A stretch of 64,000 bases of DNA from Thalassia testudinum (lineage: Eukaryota > Streptophyta > Magnoliopsida > Alismatales > Hydrocharitaceae): positions 128,968,001-129,032,000 of the forward strand of contig JAZHRO010000036.1 in assembly GCA_037157565.1 (NCBI GenBank). The letters are read 5' to 3'. Every line of letters starts with the position of its first letter. The first letter of the stretch is position 1. The notes beneath the pieces were generated by a model. That model was not told the origin of the DNA. It was given only the letters and a program-made list of their open reading frames with translations, and ran no database searches. The position numbers and the translations under genes are program-made. Below, one piece after another: positions 36,135 through 49,227 of this stretch.

Positions 36135-37760
36135 TTACATACCTTGCAAAGTTTTCATGACTTGAGTATTAATATCTTCCTGGGATGGTCCAGGTTGATA
36201 TGCAGGTTGCCCATAATTCCCAAAATGATTTTGTTTAGGAAAAGGAATTGGGTTCAGGCTTTTCCAGGAGTGATTCGGGTTGATCCTCCAGTTTTGATTG
36301 TAAGTGTTGGATGGGTTTCTAAATGGCTCCTGGAGAGCATAAATATTTTCCGTGGTGGGATCAAGAATATTTTGATTCAAATAATCAAAATTCCCAATCA
36401 AATCTTGTGGAAAATCAGCTAGAAATTGCTGACCAGCAGGTGTGGCATCAATATTGTGCAGATTTTCTCTTCGAAGAAGTTGTGGAGTGTTAGTGTATGG
36501 AGAGTTAAAGTGTGGAGCAGTAAGGTGTGGAGCTTGTTTGTTTGTGAGCTTTTCTTCCATTTTTTTCTAGTGAATTTGCATCTGGTCCAGTCGTTGAGCT
36601 AACATATATAGATCATCCTGAGTAACTGGAACAGAGGTGGATTTGGAGTCAATTTCATTGACTCCGTGTCTACAGTTTGGAGTTCTACTAAAAGTGTCCA
36701 TTGAAGTCATATTAAATGAGTTTTCACTCATTTCTTCAAAGAGGAGATAGGCGCTTTCGGCATCTTTATTAATGAAATTGCCTCCACATGAGGCATCCAC
36801 AAATCGCTTCAATTGATCTTCTAATCCATGATAGAAGATCTGCACTAACTGCCATTGCGGAATTTCATGGTGGGGGCAACTTCTTAAAAGTTCTTGGAAT
36901 CTTTCCCAGGCTTCATGGAGGGGTTCACCAATTTTTTGTTGAAAGGTCATTATGGATCTTCTTAAAGCATTAGTTCGATTGATCGGAAAAAGTTTCTTTA
37001 GAAAAGTGCTCTTTAATTGGGGTCACGTGGTAATCGGGTGCCTAACCATTCTAAACCAATGTGAAGATTTATCTTTTAGAGAGAGAGGAAAAAGTCTCAT
37101 CAACCACACGTCTTCCTACACATTGCGGGAACGAGTGGTTTGAGCGAGGATAGTTAATTCCTCGAGATGACAAAAAGGGTCCTCTCTTGGAAGATCATGA
37201 AAATGCTTGATAAGATTCAGAATGGCTAGTTTGATCTCAAAATCCTCTTGTGGTATGACCACCTCAGGTCTTTCCTCATAGTTGGAAGGATCATAGAAAT
37301 CCTTAAGAGGAATGACAGGCTATTGGCGAGGCGGTGGGTTTTGCCCTTGGTTAGCTAGGTTCATTACAATTCTAGCCAAATTCTCTTGATTTTGTTGTAG
37401 CCAAACCAAATGGTCGACCAGAAAGACAAAGGGGTTTGTATTTTGAGTTTGGATTTGAGGGCCACCTGGCCCTGCAGAAATTTCTGGTTGCTCCAGATGA
37501 GGGAGGTTAGGGATGGGGAAGTCAGCTTGTGGGTCGGCTAACGGGTTAGAAGTAGAAGCAGAATTTTTTTTGTCGGTTTCCCGAGTTTTCCATATTTTTA
37601 GAAGAGGAAGGAGAAGAAAACAAAGATTTTCTGATGCAGGGGGCAAAATCAGATGGTCCCTCAAGATGTGGTTTTTGGGACCTTCGCCCGTGCATGCACT
37701 TTTTTGGAAGAATTGGAGGGGAGGAGAAGAGATGGAGGTGAGAGAAAGTGTGTAATTCAA
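36135..37760 (-). pseudogene. gag remnant of element 2
   Basis: The segment 37760-37320 is open (146 residues, Pro/Gln-rich, with VWLQQNQENLARIV). It is followed by a frame-broken stretch that keeps PSNYEERPEVVIP-type and SHWF-type words, then 36950-36567 with the core retrotransposon gag pattern (FQQKIGEPLHEAWERFQELL, PQWQLVQIFYHGL). After one stop, 36560-36135 is Asn/Pro/Gln-rich. Gag would assemble the particle. No Cys-His knuckle is visible, which is usual for Athila. There are several frame breaks. Confidence 0.82.
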
Positions 37761-39255
37761 ACAACAAATTCTAGACCTAACTTAAGTAGGACGCCCTAGA
37801 AAATTAACCTAAGACTTGGTCTATCTAGGAAATAAGTAATCACTAGTGAATACCTGTTCTGTCAACAAATCTAGCCAAGTTGTTTAAGGGGAGGTTTGGG
37901 CCCAAGCGTTTCCCAGGAAAATCCTAAGTGCTTGTACAAACCAGCACCTGGTCATTTGACATGGCCCCTTAGCCTGAACACCAGATATAGATGACAAAAT
38001 TGATATCAACTAAAGAGAACTTAAGGCCTAGATAGCAAGCCTAAGTTGATGAAACCTTAGGGGTCAAATTGCTAAAAATTTTAATTAGGTCTAGGATACT
38101 AATGTGCACACGGAATGTGGAGGGCATTGATTTGGGTATTGCCCTATTATTTCAATTTGTGTGTGTGTGCAAGAATTGGAAGTTGATTCCAATGAAAAAC
38201 AAGTTGTCACACAATTTTTGTATTTCTGTCTTTTAGGATTCAATTTACTTTAATGTATTGTAGGGTTTCTCTTTTTAAATGTTCAAACAAGTTTGAAACT
38301 TCCACAATCAAAGGAAAATAAGTTGTATTGGTGATGGTCAATTTCCTTTAAAAGTGATTTTCTAGAAATACAAAGGAAGACCCTAATGCAATTTGATATT
38401 AAGGTAGAAAATTATTACCATTGAGTTATTTTTAAGCTTTCTGTATTAAGTAGTGGTCCAAAAAAGTCAAACAACACCACTACTCTGAATAAAATCAAAC
38501 AAGGATTCCAGAAAATTTTTTTTTAAGATTTTAGGAATTTGTTTGATATTTATTTTGAATTTTTATTTGTGCTGGTGTCAAAGTCCAGAAATGATATCTA
38601 TGGGTATTTTAGACTTTCTGTACCACCACCAGTCTCAAACAATTTTGGTTATATAATGTGTGGAATTTCACAAGAATTTCAGAAAGTTAAATTTCATAAA
38701 AATTGGATAAGTAGAAAAAAATCTAAAAATTCACAGACAGTGACAAAATAGGAAGAATAAAGGGTGCGACCCCTCTGTAGTCCACGAATTTTTAAAACTT
38801 AAGTACAAAGTCAATTGATCTAAAATTTGGAACAGATGTTCCCTACTTGATTTGAAATCCCTGGTTGAAATTTCAAGATTTTAGGAGGCTTGTGGTGTCT
38901 GGAATTGATTTTTTAATTACGGATAGAATTCTGGACCCGAAAAATAGAATACCAACACTTGAATTGAAGTGGTGTTTAATGAAGCATACAAGCAAACAAT
39001 GAATTTTAAATTTCACCACTCCACTTAATTAGGTTGATTAAGGTCCTAAAAGCCAAGTTTAGTGTGTTTTTGGTAGATTTTAGCAAATTATATGATCAGA
39101 AAAAGGGAACCAACCTGAAAATCTACTAGAAGACAAGGTTTTGTAATTGTCTCAGAATCTTGCTTTCCTCCTGCAATGCCTACACACACGAAAGAAAAAG
39201 ATAGAAAGGGATGAGATCCACTTCAAATAAGAGAAACATTAAGCAAAGCCGTGCC
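37761..39255 (-). other. long untranslated leader of element 2
   Basis: About 1.5 kb between primer site and gag, without coding potential. Such long leaders are usual in Athila-type elements. A minus-sense TGCAG acceptor-like context occurs near 39170, but no intron is assigned. Confidence 0.5.
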
Positions 39256-39273
39256 TCCCCGGCAACAGCGCCA
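39256..39273 (-). other. primer-binding site of element 2 (tRNA-Asp type)
   Basis: Minus sense TGGCGCTGTTGCCGGGGA, one mismatch to the tRNA-Asp complement TGGCGCCGTTGCCGGGGA used by Athila-type elements. It starts five bases inside the 5' LTR. Confidence 0.88.
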
Positions 39274-40340
39274 AAAAGTGATAAGAAAAATTATGTGGTT
39301 TTTAAGATTAGGATTTTAAGTCAGTGCAATGCGTAAATCCGTTCGGCTTTAAAATTTGTAACCTAGATAGGGGAGTATCTAGGGTTGTCCAAGGAGACAA
39401 TATTTTGTGAAATTCAAGTCTCTTGCTCGGGAATGAAACTCAACTTTCTTTTTATTCTTTTTAAATATATAATTTTTAAGGATTTTTGAAATAATGGCAA
39501 TACGAATTTTGAAGAGAGTTGGAAACAACTAACACCTAATCCACTATACTACTACTAAGGTGACAAGTAGAGCCTCTCCCTAAGCTCACTCTAGGCACAT
39601 GGAGGCCTAGAGTAATTAGGGAGAGGGAGTAAAAAGTGTTAGAACAAAAGCAATCAAATGTGACAAAATTGCAAAGAAGGCAACTTTAATAAAAATGATG
39701 AATTGTTTACACAAAAACCTAGTAGAGGAATACTTCAACTACTAGAATTAAAACTGCAAAAATAAAATAAAAATAGTTATCCTCTAAAATGACGGTGAAG
39801 ATGGAAAGGCTCTTACTCCAATTGTGGCTGCTCCCACAATCAAAAAGAGCTCCTTCTCGCAAGGCTTCTCCAAGTTGTTGAACTCCTAGCAAGCCCAAGG
39901 GGGTCGTGCTTGACTCCTCCAAGGTGGATGGAATTCCACCTTCAAAGGCTTCTCCTAAGGTGTCGTGGACCACCTTTGATTCCTCCTCCAATGGTGGTAG
40001 TGTACCACCCTCAAATCCTCCACTTCCTAGGGTAGGCGTGTACCTTAGGTTGTCCTCCAATGCTTGGCCTACTTCTTTGGCTGGCGTGGGCACAAGAGAG
40101 AAGAGAAGAGGGGAAGGCAGCAAGGGGACAGAGTATCCCCTTAATCTTCTTCTTCATCATCTTCTTCTCTTGACCTTCTATGTAGGTGGAAATATGGGTA
40201 GAAAATTGTAGCCAAGGGTGTCCTTTAATGGTTGTAGTAGGGGGTTTATAGAGAAGTGGTGATGGGGTAGGGGTAGTTAATGGATGAAGGGCTAGGATGG
40301 GTTGTAGAGGGTGGTTATAGGATCCAAGGGTTGATAAGGG

Positions 40341-40885
40341 TGGCACCAAGGTGGAGGGTTGCATGCTTTTTGGCGCCAACCCTATGTAGGAGCTAAGGTT
40401 AAGGGTAGGTTATGTTTTGTATGGTGGAGATGGAGTAATGTGGTGGTGGTTATAATATGGAGGGAGAGGATAAGTTGACACCAATTGTAAGGTTGTGTTA
40501 GGCGGTGGTTAGGATGTTGGCGCCAACTCTTTTGTGGTTGAGGGTTAAGGTTGGTGTGGAGGTGAATGAAGGGTTAGGATGAGGCCTTTAGGTGGTGGTC
40601 ATATGGTGGAGGGTGTAGGTTGTTTGGCGCCACATGAAGGGTTGCATGGAGGTTAGGTTTAGGTGGAGTTGGCGCTATTTTAGGTGGGTTAAAAGGAGGT
40701 TTAGGTGGCTCTACTTTAAGGTTTCTAGAAGGGGGTTATGTGTAGGGTTTAGATGTGTATATAGGGTGAGGTGTAAGGCTAGGAAGGAGACTCATGTTGG
40801 CACCAAAATGAAGGGATGTCTAGGACTTTTTGGTGCCAACATGAAGGGGTGTCTAAGGTGGTGGTTATGGTGGGTTGGCGCCAAA
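40341..40885 (-). repeat. nine spaced TTGGCGCCAA-type palindromes in the LTR of element 2
   Basis: Copies near 40341, 40371, 40475, 40516, 40623, 40668, 40797, 40828 and 40874. Some are intact GGCGCC and others are decayed by CpG transitions to GGCACC or GGTGCC. The same series is at about 29057-29607 in the other LTR. A role as protein-binding sites is inferred only from the repetition. Confidence 0.6.
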
Positions 40886-40954
40886 AGGGAGTGGGTTAGG
40901 TTAGGGTTAGTTATGGTTAAGGTGGAGGAGTGGAAGGCCATGGATTTTTAGGTA

Positions 40955-41620
40955 GAGCTGAGCATAGTTAATCTAGCTAAGCTAGCTTAGCTAGTAGAGT
41001 AGAGGTGGGGGAGCTACGATTTTATGGAGGAGAGCTGGAGAAGAATATTCTGGAGTTGATGGTAGCTATGCTAGAGCTGGGTCAGCTGAGGTAGCTTGCT
41101 GAGCTTTAGCTACTTAGTTTTTGTGCAAGTAGCAAAGCTTGGGTAGTTGAGCTTAGTTGAGCTGGCTTCAACCTAGCTGCAGCTAGATTGAGCTAGGACT
41201 GCCTCTGGTGAGGACTCCAGAGCTAGCTATTGTGAGTTGGCTAGAGTTGAGGTGAGCTGAGCTTGAGCTAAGGTGGACTCATGTGAACCTAGTTGAGCTA
41301 GTTGGAGCTCCTAGAGAGCTGGTGGGAGCTGAGATGAGCTAGACTCTGCTAGGTTGAGTTGAGGTGAACTCCAGTCAACTTAACTGAGCTAGCTAGAGTT
41401 CCCAGTGAACTGGTGGGAGCTGAGATGAGCTAGACTCAGTTGAGTTGAGCTGGATCTGAGCTGACCTGAGCTAGGGTGAGCTAAGATGAGCTCTCTTGAG
41501 CTACCATTTAGCTAAGATGAGTTGAATGGAGCTAACCCTTGTCCAAGGGAGCTGGTATCTAGCCATGATGAGCTGGAATTAGTTGAGTCCTAGCCTGATT
41601 GAGCTTCCTCTTCAATAGTT
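40955..41620 (-). repeat. AGCT-rich degenerate minisatellite in the LTR of element 2
   Basis: Dozens of GAGCT, TAGCTAG and GAGCTGAG words over about 650 bp, with unit lengths varying around 10-30 bp. The equivalent in the other LTR is 29680-30310. Both copies have gained or lost units. Confidence 0.65.
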
Positions 41621-41828
41621 GCCTTCCTGAGTGCTAGGGTTCTAGCGATCTGGCTCTCTACTTATCCCTAACACTCCAAGAAACACTTCAAAAATAAAAT
41701 AACAAATGCAATGCATGCCTAAACTATTTTATGCCTAAATGCAACCCAAAAAACCCGTTTGCGGAGCAAAATCTTAAGAGCTAGCTTTGTTTTAATGCAT
41801 AAGAATGATGATAAACTGGCGTTTATCA

Positions 41829-42045
41829 ATCCTCTCTCTTTTGTTCTCTTTCTTCTTCTATCTTGTAATTTCTCAAAATGTACGTCACCTGGGGAAGTAA
41901 ATAACCCTAGGCCAACCCATTCCTTCAATCGCATCTTGCCACCTAGGCCTAGCCACCTTATCCCACCAATAATCACATGCCACATAAGCCAAGCTGCATC
42001 ACCACCATTTACACCAACCCTACTCTCCTCTTCTATATAAACTCT
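41829..42045. other. short flank between element 2 and a solo LTR
   Basis: Pyrimidine-rich, ending in CTATATAAACTCT, a TATA-like string interrupted by the next insertion. No gene. Confidence 0.45.
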
Positions 42046-44785
42046 TATTTACAAGAGAAATCGAGGTTTTAAAACTACATTGTAGTATAACCGAAATTAC
42101 TTTGAAAACAAATAAGATTTTATTACTCGAATTTGAAGTCCGAGGTCGAACACAGGGAGCAATATGGAATTCAATCTCAAAATTGCAATCTAAGCACAAA
42201 ATGAGCAATTTATAATGAAACTCCAAGCAATAATGATATATCAATGAAAGCTAATGTCAATACCGTAAAATGAATGGAGTAAAATGGTGATTTGAATCAC
42301 CAATTACTCCGCACAATGATAGTTAAGAGATGCACAATATGAATTAAGAAGCTCAAATCAGACATAATATCAATTAACAATCTAAAGAAATCTCTTTCTT
42401 CTTCTTAAACTCTTCCTATTCTCTTCTTTTTTCTCTGCTTCTTTGTTTGTGCAGCTCCTCTTCTTTTCTTCTTTCTTCCTTCTTCTGCCTTTCTGTTCTT
42501 CTACTCTTCTTCTTCTTCTGCCTTTCTTCTTGTGCGGCTCTTCTTCTTCTTCCTTCTCCTTTCTATCGCTTCTTTGCTTCTTCACACACAGAGGGGGATC
42601 CTTCTTCAAACGGCTAAGTGTCAGCCGTTATTCTTTGTAGCAAAACTCCCCAACCCCGCGCTCTCTTTCCTTTCTCTCTAGGCACGTCTCTTTCTTGCCT
42701 TCCCAAGGCCACACATAGTATCAAGTAGTCAGATTCAGGCGAGAGCATACCCGGGACTAGGGTTACCGGTGTGGGTGGTAGCCAAGGTGTAGGCTTAGGC
42801 CGGTCAGGTGTACTAGGTCTGCGGAGAAGATATTGCGAACGAGGCACGTGAGGGGTGTGAGGGATCTCACCCCTTGTGTCTGAGGCGATATGCCTCTATC
42901 ACAAAATCGATTTATGTGATATCACCGCTTCCAAATCTTCTGAGGTGGGACTAAACGTCCTACCTTCTCTTTACGCACAACTGCATTGGCTCTTCGTCAG
43001 ATTGTAGCAGTTGTTGATGGTATCGCACCCAATTAGTGACCTGGGTGCATGCCTTAAGCAAAGCCACAACACTTGGAGGGTGTGGCCTAGAGTTTGCGTG
43101 GCCGTGAACTCGAAGAACACGGTAGCGATGGGCGGAGGGCGGTGGAGACACAGCAAACACCTGAAAGGAAGAATATGGCCTTGCGGCCAAATTAAAGCAC
43201 TTCAAAATCTTCGTCGGATCACGACGAATGTGATAGTGGGTGTAGCATGGAGTGAGAGTGCGTGTAGGTGGCTAGTGGAGACGGAACTAGTCGGAGGATG
43301 ATGGGTTGTTTGGTGGTGTGATTGAGGGATCAAATCCCTCAATTTCTTGAGGGGTTTTGGTCTGTGGAGCACGATGGAGCTGATGGAGGTGGCAGCGGCA
43401 AGTTTCGAGTAGTGGGGTGGTGTGTAGGCATCGTCGGAGCTTCGCCGGAGGCAGAGAAGATGAAGTGCGGTGAGGGAGAAGCAGTGGTCGTGCGTAGGTG
43501 TAGAGAGTGGAAAAATGAAATAGAAAGAGAGAAAGAGCTAAAGAGAGGCTTAGAGAGAGGATGGCGGGGCAAAGGGCTCCGGTGTTGGTCGACCAGAGTC
43601 GGAGAAGGAGGAAGAAGCGGTGAGGCAGCGACAGCGATGTAGATGGAGGAACACCCTCCCTTTGGCTGGGGAGGGTCGCGACAAAGAGAGGAGTTTAGGT
43701 CATCCAATTTGATGGTTGGACGGCCAGAGGAGGGAGATCCAGGGGGTTGCCGGAGTAGGGGTCTTCGATGGTCAGAGATGGGTTTTTTAGGTCGTTAGAT
43801 GCGCCAAGACTTGCTGAAATGAATGGTCGTGTGATGGTGTTTCTTTTATAAGCCATAGGAAGCCCTTCCAAGCTTGGAAAGAATCCTTCAAGCTTGAAAG
43901 GTGCTTGCGAAGTAGGAGACCCGAACCTTTGAAAGGTTCGCATGGCCTTTTGGGAAAGACTTAGAGCCCAAGGAATGGCTTAAATGGAAGGTAGCTTCCT
44001 AAGGAACCCCCGTATCAATTTTGGGAGAGATTGATTGAGAATCGAGCTAGAAATCCTTGCTCGAAACTCGACGTTGAAGGTTTAACCTTCCACAAATGAC
44101 ACGGGGACCGCTTATGAAGAATACAAAGAAGTTGGGGGCCTATTTGTAAGAAATTTCAAAAGTTAAGGGTCAGAATGAGATAGAAAGAGTCTGACTGGAC
44201 CAAAATGCAAATGATCTCAAATTAGGCCAAAATTTTGGTACAAACCTAATTTTGACCCAAGGAATTCAATGGTGAAGTTAGATTTAGGTTTTTACCAAGT
44301 TTGACTTGATAATTTATGCAAAAACCCAAATTAGGGCAAATGTCTGTCTGAGACTCTATTTTAAGTCAAGACAGGTTTTGATGGTCAAATTGAAAGTTCC
44401 AAACCCTATGAAATATTTTTCTATGAATTTTAAAGGGTTTAGGTGAATTTTATCCTGACCAGAACCTCACTTAATTAAGCAAGTTTATTTTTAGGGTTCT
44501 AAAAGTCATTTAATTCTCAAAACACGTGCAAACCCTTTTCCGTCTGTTCTAACCCAGTTGTTAGCCTTTTAGTACCATTTAACCCTTGATTACCGCCTAG
44601 GAAAATTTGTGATTGTACTGCATTCATGATATGATGGTAAAACTGTAGTTTTAACCCTATTTTCTTATCCCTCCCTTAGAATGACTTTGCAATGAAATAT
44701 GGCTCTTTGGCAGTTATGTAAGAGCATTTACTGACTTAATTGGATCAAAATGAGCTAGTTATGGCTCATGATGGTGTTCCCATCA
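42046..44785 (-). mobile_element. solo family-B LTR, minus strand
   Basis: 2.74 kb. In minus sense it starts TGATGGGAACACCATCATGA (from 44785) and aligns with the solo LTR at 11593-14298 throughout, including the GAAGAAG tract (42540-42390), CTCCCTGTGTTCGACCT (42159-42143) and GAGTAATAAAA. Its far end reads TA where CA is expected. Flanks actct (42041-42045) and actcc (44786-44790) agree at four of five bases. No internal region adjoins it, so it is a solo LTR. Confidence 0.8.
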
Positions 44786-47700
44786 ACTCCCCTCCACCAT
44801 GCTATCATCATCATCTCTCTCTCCACCTTCTCCATCTTCGTCTTCACCTTCCACCATTAGATTCGACACCATCTCCACCATCCTCTCCCCTCTACCAACC
44901 TCACCATGGTTGTCCCTTATACCCCTTAGAAACCCTAGGTCCCTCTCTCCACCATCATCTCCCCTACTCTACCATCTTCACCAAGGCTAATTCTTTGTCT
45001 TCTTCAACACCACCAGCTTCCTCCTCCTCTCATCCAAGAGCAAGCTTCCTTTTAGTGGTTGGCGGTCACCACCTTGGGCGCGAGTTCTCCGTCTTCTCTG
45101 AACTTCTCACGCCTCTTCCTTATTCTTCTCCTTATGTTATTTGTAGTTGCCTCCTTTTTATGTCATTCATCATTTGTAGTTTTTGATGTTAGTGAACTGG
45201 GATGTGTTACTCTCAATAAAGAACTTTATTTTTTATGCCATCCTTCTTTCTTCCCTTCTTTCAATGCATGTTATATTTACATTCCTTATTTTTTACACTA
45301 ATGTTTGTGAGTTGTAAAAATAAAAAAAAAATATTTTTTTTTCTACATGGTAGATTAGGTTATTGTTCAATTTTTGTACAAAAATTCTCTTTAGAGAAAA
45401 ATTAAAAAATTATTTACATTTGGATCCTAACATTGTCGCAAATTTGTCCCTATAGTTTATTTCTGAATTTATTTTGTGTAGAGTAGTTCTTAGATTTTCA
45501 TGAAATTTGGTAGGAACCTTGTTAGGTATTAAAGTAGCTTCATTTCTTTTATTAAGATTTTTGTATGTTAAAACAATTATTTTCACGTGTATTATGTTTA
45601 GGTCCTTGCTATTGCAATCTAATCTATTTGATGTCCCTTTATCTTCCCTACTTAAAATACGAAAAAATATGAAAAACTTAAAATACAAAAAATATAATAG
45701 CTAGGTTTAGTTAGGAGGTGATTAGAAGCTACGCCTCCCTATGAAACGACTCAGACTCCCATTCCTCACTTAAATCCTTAAGAGTTCAAAAAATATAAAT
45801 TTAAAACGGTCACGATTTTCACACTAGAATGATGATTTTATCACTCAACGGATTTTGCGCACCAGTTGTGCATGTATATTGTTCTATATTTATATGTTGG
45901 ACAACTGGGAACTTGGAAAATGCGGAGATCAACTCAGGTCCCTACAATGGTGGGGGCTCAAGTTGTAACAATTTTAGTGGATGATTTATAGCATTATGTA
46001 GGTGATGAGAGCCCTAGATAATCAATTCAAGTACCTACACACTTACAAACCTATAGAATTTTTGTACTCACTTCCTTCAACCCCTTACCAAATAGCTAAA
46101 AGGTGTATCATAAGCCTCATTATCCTCAAAAACTATGTATTGATGTTGACCAAGTAGTTTAGCTAACCACAAGCTTTCCTGCAAGGTGCTAGGATTAGAA
46201 GTTATGCTTGGTCAAGAAAAAGGTTTACTTCATACATGATGAACATTGAATATGTCTTACAATGGTTTTCTCATCGTAGATCATCCTTTACTTTGATTTA
46301 AGTCTCACCTAGGAATTCCACATGTTCTATTTAGGATTCAACATTCCATTTCCAACCTAAACCAGTCTTAAGTACATCAAGCAATAAGTTCGTAAACCTA
46401 AGTAGAACAAAAAGGGTTCATTCAACTAATATAGAGTTGGAGAGTTATCATTCTCCCCTTCTATGATCGACCAAGAAGACTCATCGTCGATCACAGCACA
46501 ACTGGGCCAACATCCCTACCTGTACCTCATTCAACTGCCAAGCAATCTTTTTCTTGACCATGACTTTAAATATGTTGGTGGATTTCTACCTAGATCTTCT
46601 TTAAGGTCCATTTGATTCAATTCTACTTAACATAGTCCCTATTCCTTCATAAGTGTGGGAGGTATGTTTCGGGGCTTGGATGTCACAAAAATCTCTTTAG
46701 TAAGTAGAATTCCTCATCCGAAATTGGTGTCATACATTGTTTACAAAATTGAATAATTCGCATAAAAATCATCTCCATCCAACAAGAAAAAAAGGAAAGG
46801 ATTGAGTAACAGATTCCTCGAATTCATTCCAACTCCAAAATTATGTGGAATCAACACAAGTGAAGTAGCTGTGGGTGGTGAAATCACATTCAAATCAAAT
46901 TTCAACCTAGAACAAATAAACGAATTTTTCTTAAAACCTAGTCCCACAAAAAACTAGTGCCTCCCTACCTCGCATCACTACTTGTGGAAGAAGAGATTGA
47001 CAAAGTGGGCATCTTATAGTCTTTCCAACTTCATCAACATCATGCCATTCCATTCACCAGTCATAGAAAATTCCTTAAATCTTCATCATACTCCACTTTT
47101 CTCAATCACCCCACATCAGAAATCACAAAATTCAAGTGTATTTTTGTCTTTTAGATGCCCTAGCTCTATTTATAATAGGTGTCCTCTGACTCTCGGTCAT
47201 CCAATCTTACCTTGGAAACTAGCTAAAATATAAATCTCCTCAAATGAAAAATACTAAGATGATTACATAGTTTCCAAAAAAACATGCCACATTATATCCT
47301 CAATTTCAATCAATTAGAAGGAGAATCAAATCTAAACATATCTTGATAGCCATACGAGTAATAAATTTTCATATGAAAGATAGCCACGATGCACAAAGTT
47401 TCATCAACCATTTGAACCTACTCGTGAAATCTCAATGATGGATCATGCCTCTTGCATCCATGGTCAATCAAATTTCATCGTCAATAATGACAAGCATTAT
47501 TAACACAACTTAATTTGGTTTGGTTAGAACTTTCACATCCATTATTCAATTGGCCCTATTCATTCTCCTATATATTCCTTGTTTCAAGAAGAATATTTCT
47601 ACCTAATTAAATTAATGTTTAATGTTTTGACTTCAATGGGATATTCCAAAACAACAAGGGTGAAATCTCAATCTTAGTGGAAATTGATTAGTTCCCTTAA

Positions 47701-47949
47701 CACAAACTTAAGTGCATCTTTAAAACTTATTCATCCTCATGAATGATTTAATACTTAATTATAAGGTTATGTGCATCTTTAATCGTGGTAAGTATCATTG
47801 TGCACCATGTAAATTGTAGGTTGGATGATCCAAGATTCGATTCAATGCCTTGTCCACAAGTGCTTAATGGCCATTATATACGTAGACCATGGCACTCCAT
47901 AAGGAAGGATTACCATTTGCCATTAATGTACATGTAAATTGATTGATAT
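44786..47949. other. non-coding stretch, no gene supported
   Basis: The first 500 bp are CT-rich and end in a CAATAAAG polyadenylation-like site near 45216. The rest is AT-rich. Near 46640-46697 the minus strand reads TGTGACATCCAAGCCCCGAAAC, similar to an LTR start of Tekay-like elements, but no second end was found. Confidence 0.4.
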
Positions 47950-48624
47950 CATTGATGATAATAATAAAGGAAATTTTTAATGAAGGGTAATGAGGTCGCA
48001 ACTAACGAGAATGGGGGTCATGCGATGGAGGGGAATAGAAATGGAGGTATAAGACAAGGTTGTCAACCCTATCTCATCCCAAATTATCTTTTACTTCATG
48101 GGAGATGGGCTTAACAACCCCATCCTCTCTGTCCCCCTCAAGCCAATCGTCAGGGAGAAGTTTACTAAGCCTATTCCTTACCATCCTCACTTCCTCTCTT
48201 CCCTCCCTCACATACACACACCCATGCACACAGCAACACACCTCACTCCTCTCTCACACTCACTCCCACTTACTCCACAACAACACACATACCTAGTCTC
48301 CACCATCAATACCTTCACCTCCATCACCTCCCTTTCCTTCTCCTCTCCCTCTCTCTCATGCCCTCACAAACACATGCACTACGATAGCTACCACCATGCT
48401 ACCACCTCAACATCCTCCTTTTATCATTCCCTATCTTTCTCTCTCTCTCTCTCTCTCCCTTTCTCTCTTTCACAAACACACACACACACAGAGCACATCT
48501 TCGTGCATCCCCTCACTCCCCATCATGCTAATAATTAGGTAAGCATGTCTCCTTAAGACTGCCACCACCACACCCTCTTTTGGCTGGGTCTTTATGCATC
48601 AATGAAGAGCTCAACACTCACGGG
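47950..48624. repeat. left arm of a large imperfect palindrome
   Basis: Its complement is at 56401-57020. Clear paired blocks include CAACCCTATCTCATCCCAAA (48064-48083) with the complement at 56909-56928, the TTTTAC.TCATGGGAGAT block, and the CCTCACTTCCTCTCTTC block. It contains CT and CA microsatellite runs (about 48431-48490). Confidence 0.72.
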
Positions 48625-49227
48625 TGATGTAAACACATTTACACTACTTAAAATGTCTATTTATGCATGTTCTTAAGCATAGGATTGCATTTCATGATAT
48701 AAATATTGCATTACATGCATCATCTTGCATTTAGAGTAGTTTGAATAAAATGGAGGTTAATTGTCTCCTTTTATGTGCTTGGACAGGGCAAATATTTTAT
48801 CGGGGCCTCGGATCAAAGATCCAACCGTATGGATATGATCAGGGCGACGATTGGAGTTCAACGACTCCAAGATCGCCCTAATCAGGCATCCGTAGCATCA
48901 GATAGAGACCGGGGAACCCTAGAAGATCAAGGGCCAGGATGGTGTAAATTCGCACTTCAGATGGAAAATCCGACCACACGGATGAATTCGGATCGACGAT
49001 CGCAGTCGAACGACACAAAAATCGAGTCAATCCGACATCCGTGGCACCATCTACAACTTCCAGAAGATGGACGGCCAAGATAGCGCCACGTGGCGCCATC
49101 CCAGCCGCCCAATCGGCCGCGGGGGTCCTGTGAAGACTGCGCACCGTCTCCTCTCCGCCGTTGGATCTCGATCCAACGGCTGCGGTCGCGCGCGTTTAAA
49201 AACGTCCGCGCGACCATTTCGCCCGCG

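Larger units (their letters stand above)
27993..41828 (-). mobile_element. Athila-like Ty3/gypsy retrotransposon, complete but decayed (element 2)
   Basis: Minus-strand element of 13.8 kb with two LTRs of about 2.55 kb (TGATAAATG... on the minus strand), tRNA-Asp primer site, remnants of gag, protease, RT, RNase H and integrase, a 1.2-kb 3' non-coding zone and a polypurine tract. The flanks ctcct (27988-27992) and atcct (41829-41833) agree at four of five bases. The LTRs differ by many substitutions and several indels, so the insertion is older than elements 3 and 4. Confidence 0.9.
39279..41828 (-). repeat. 5' LTR of element 2
   Basis: 2550 bp, partner of 27993-30543, with the same AGCT-rich (about 40955-41620) and GGCGCC (40341-40885) zones. 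The TATA position (about 40240-40255) reads TTATAGAG on plus, weaker than in the other LTR. Confidence 0.9.

Noticed and set aside
46600..46697. LTR start on the minus strand (TGTGACATCCAAGCCCC)
   Set aside because: Only one end recognised. No partner, primer site or coding region nearby.
48431..48490. CT and CA microsatellites as a regulatory element
   Set aside because: Ordinary simple repeats within the palindrome arm.
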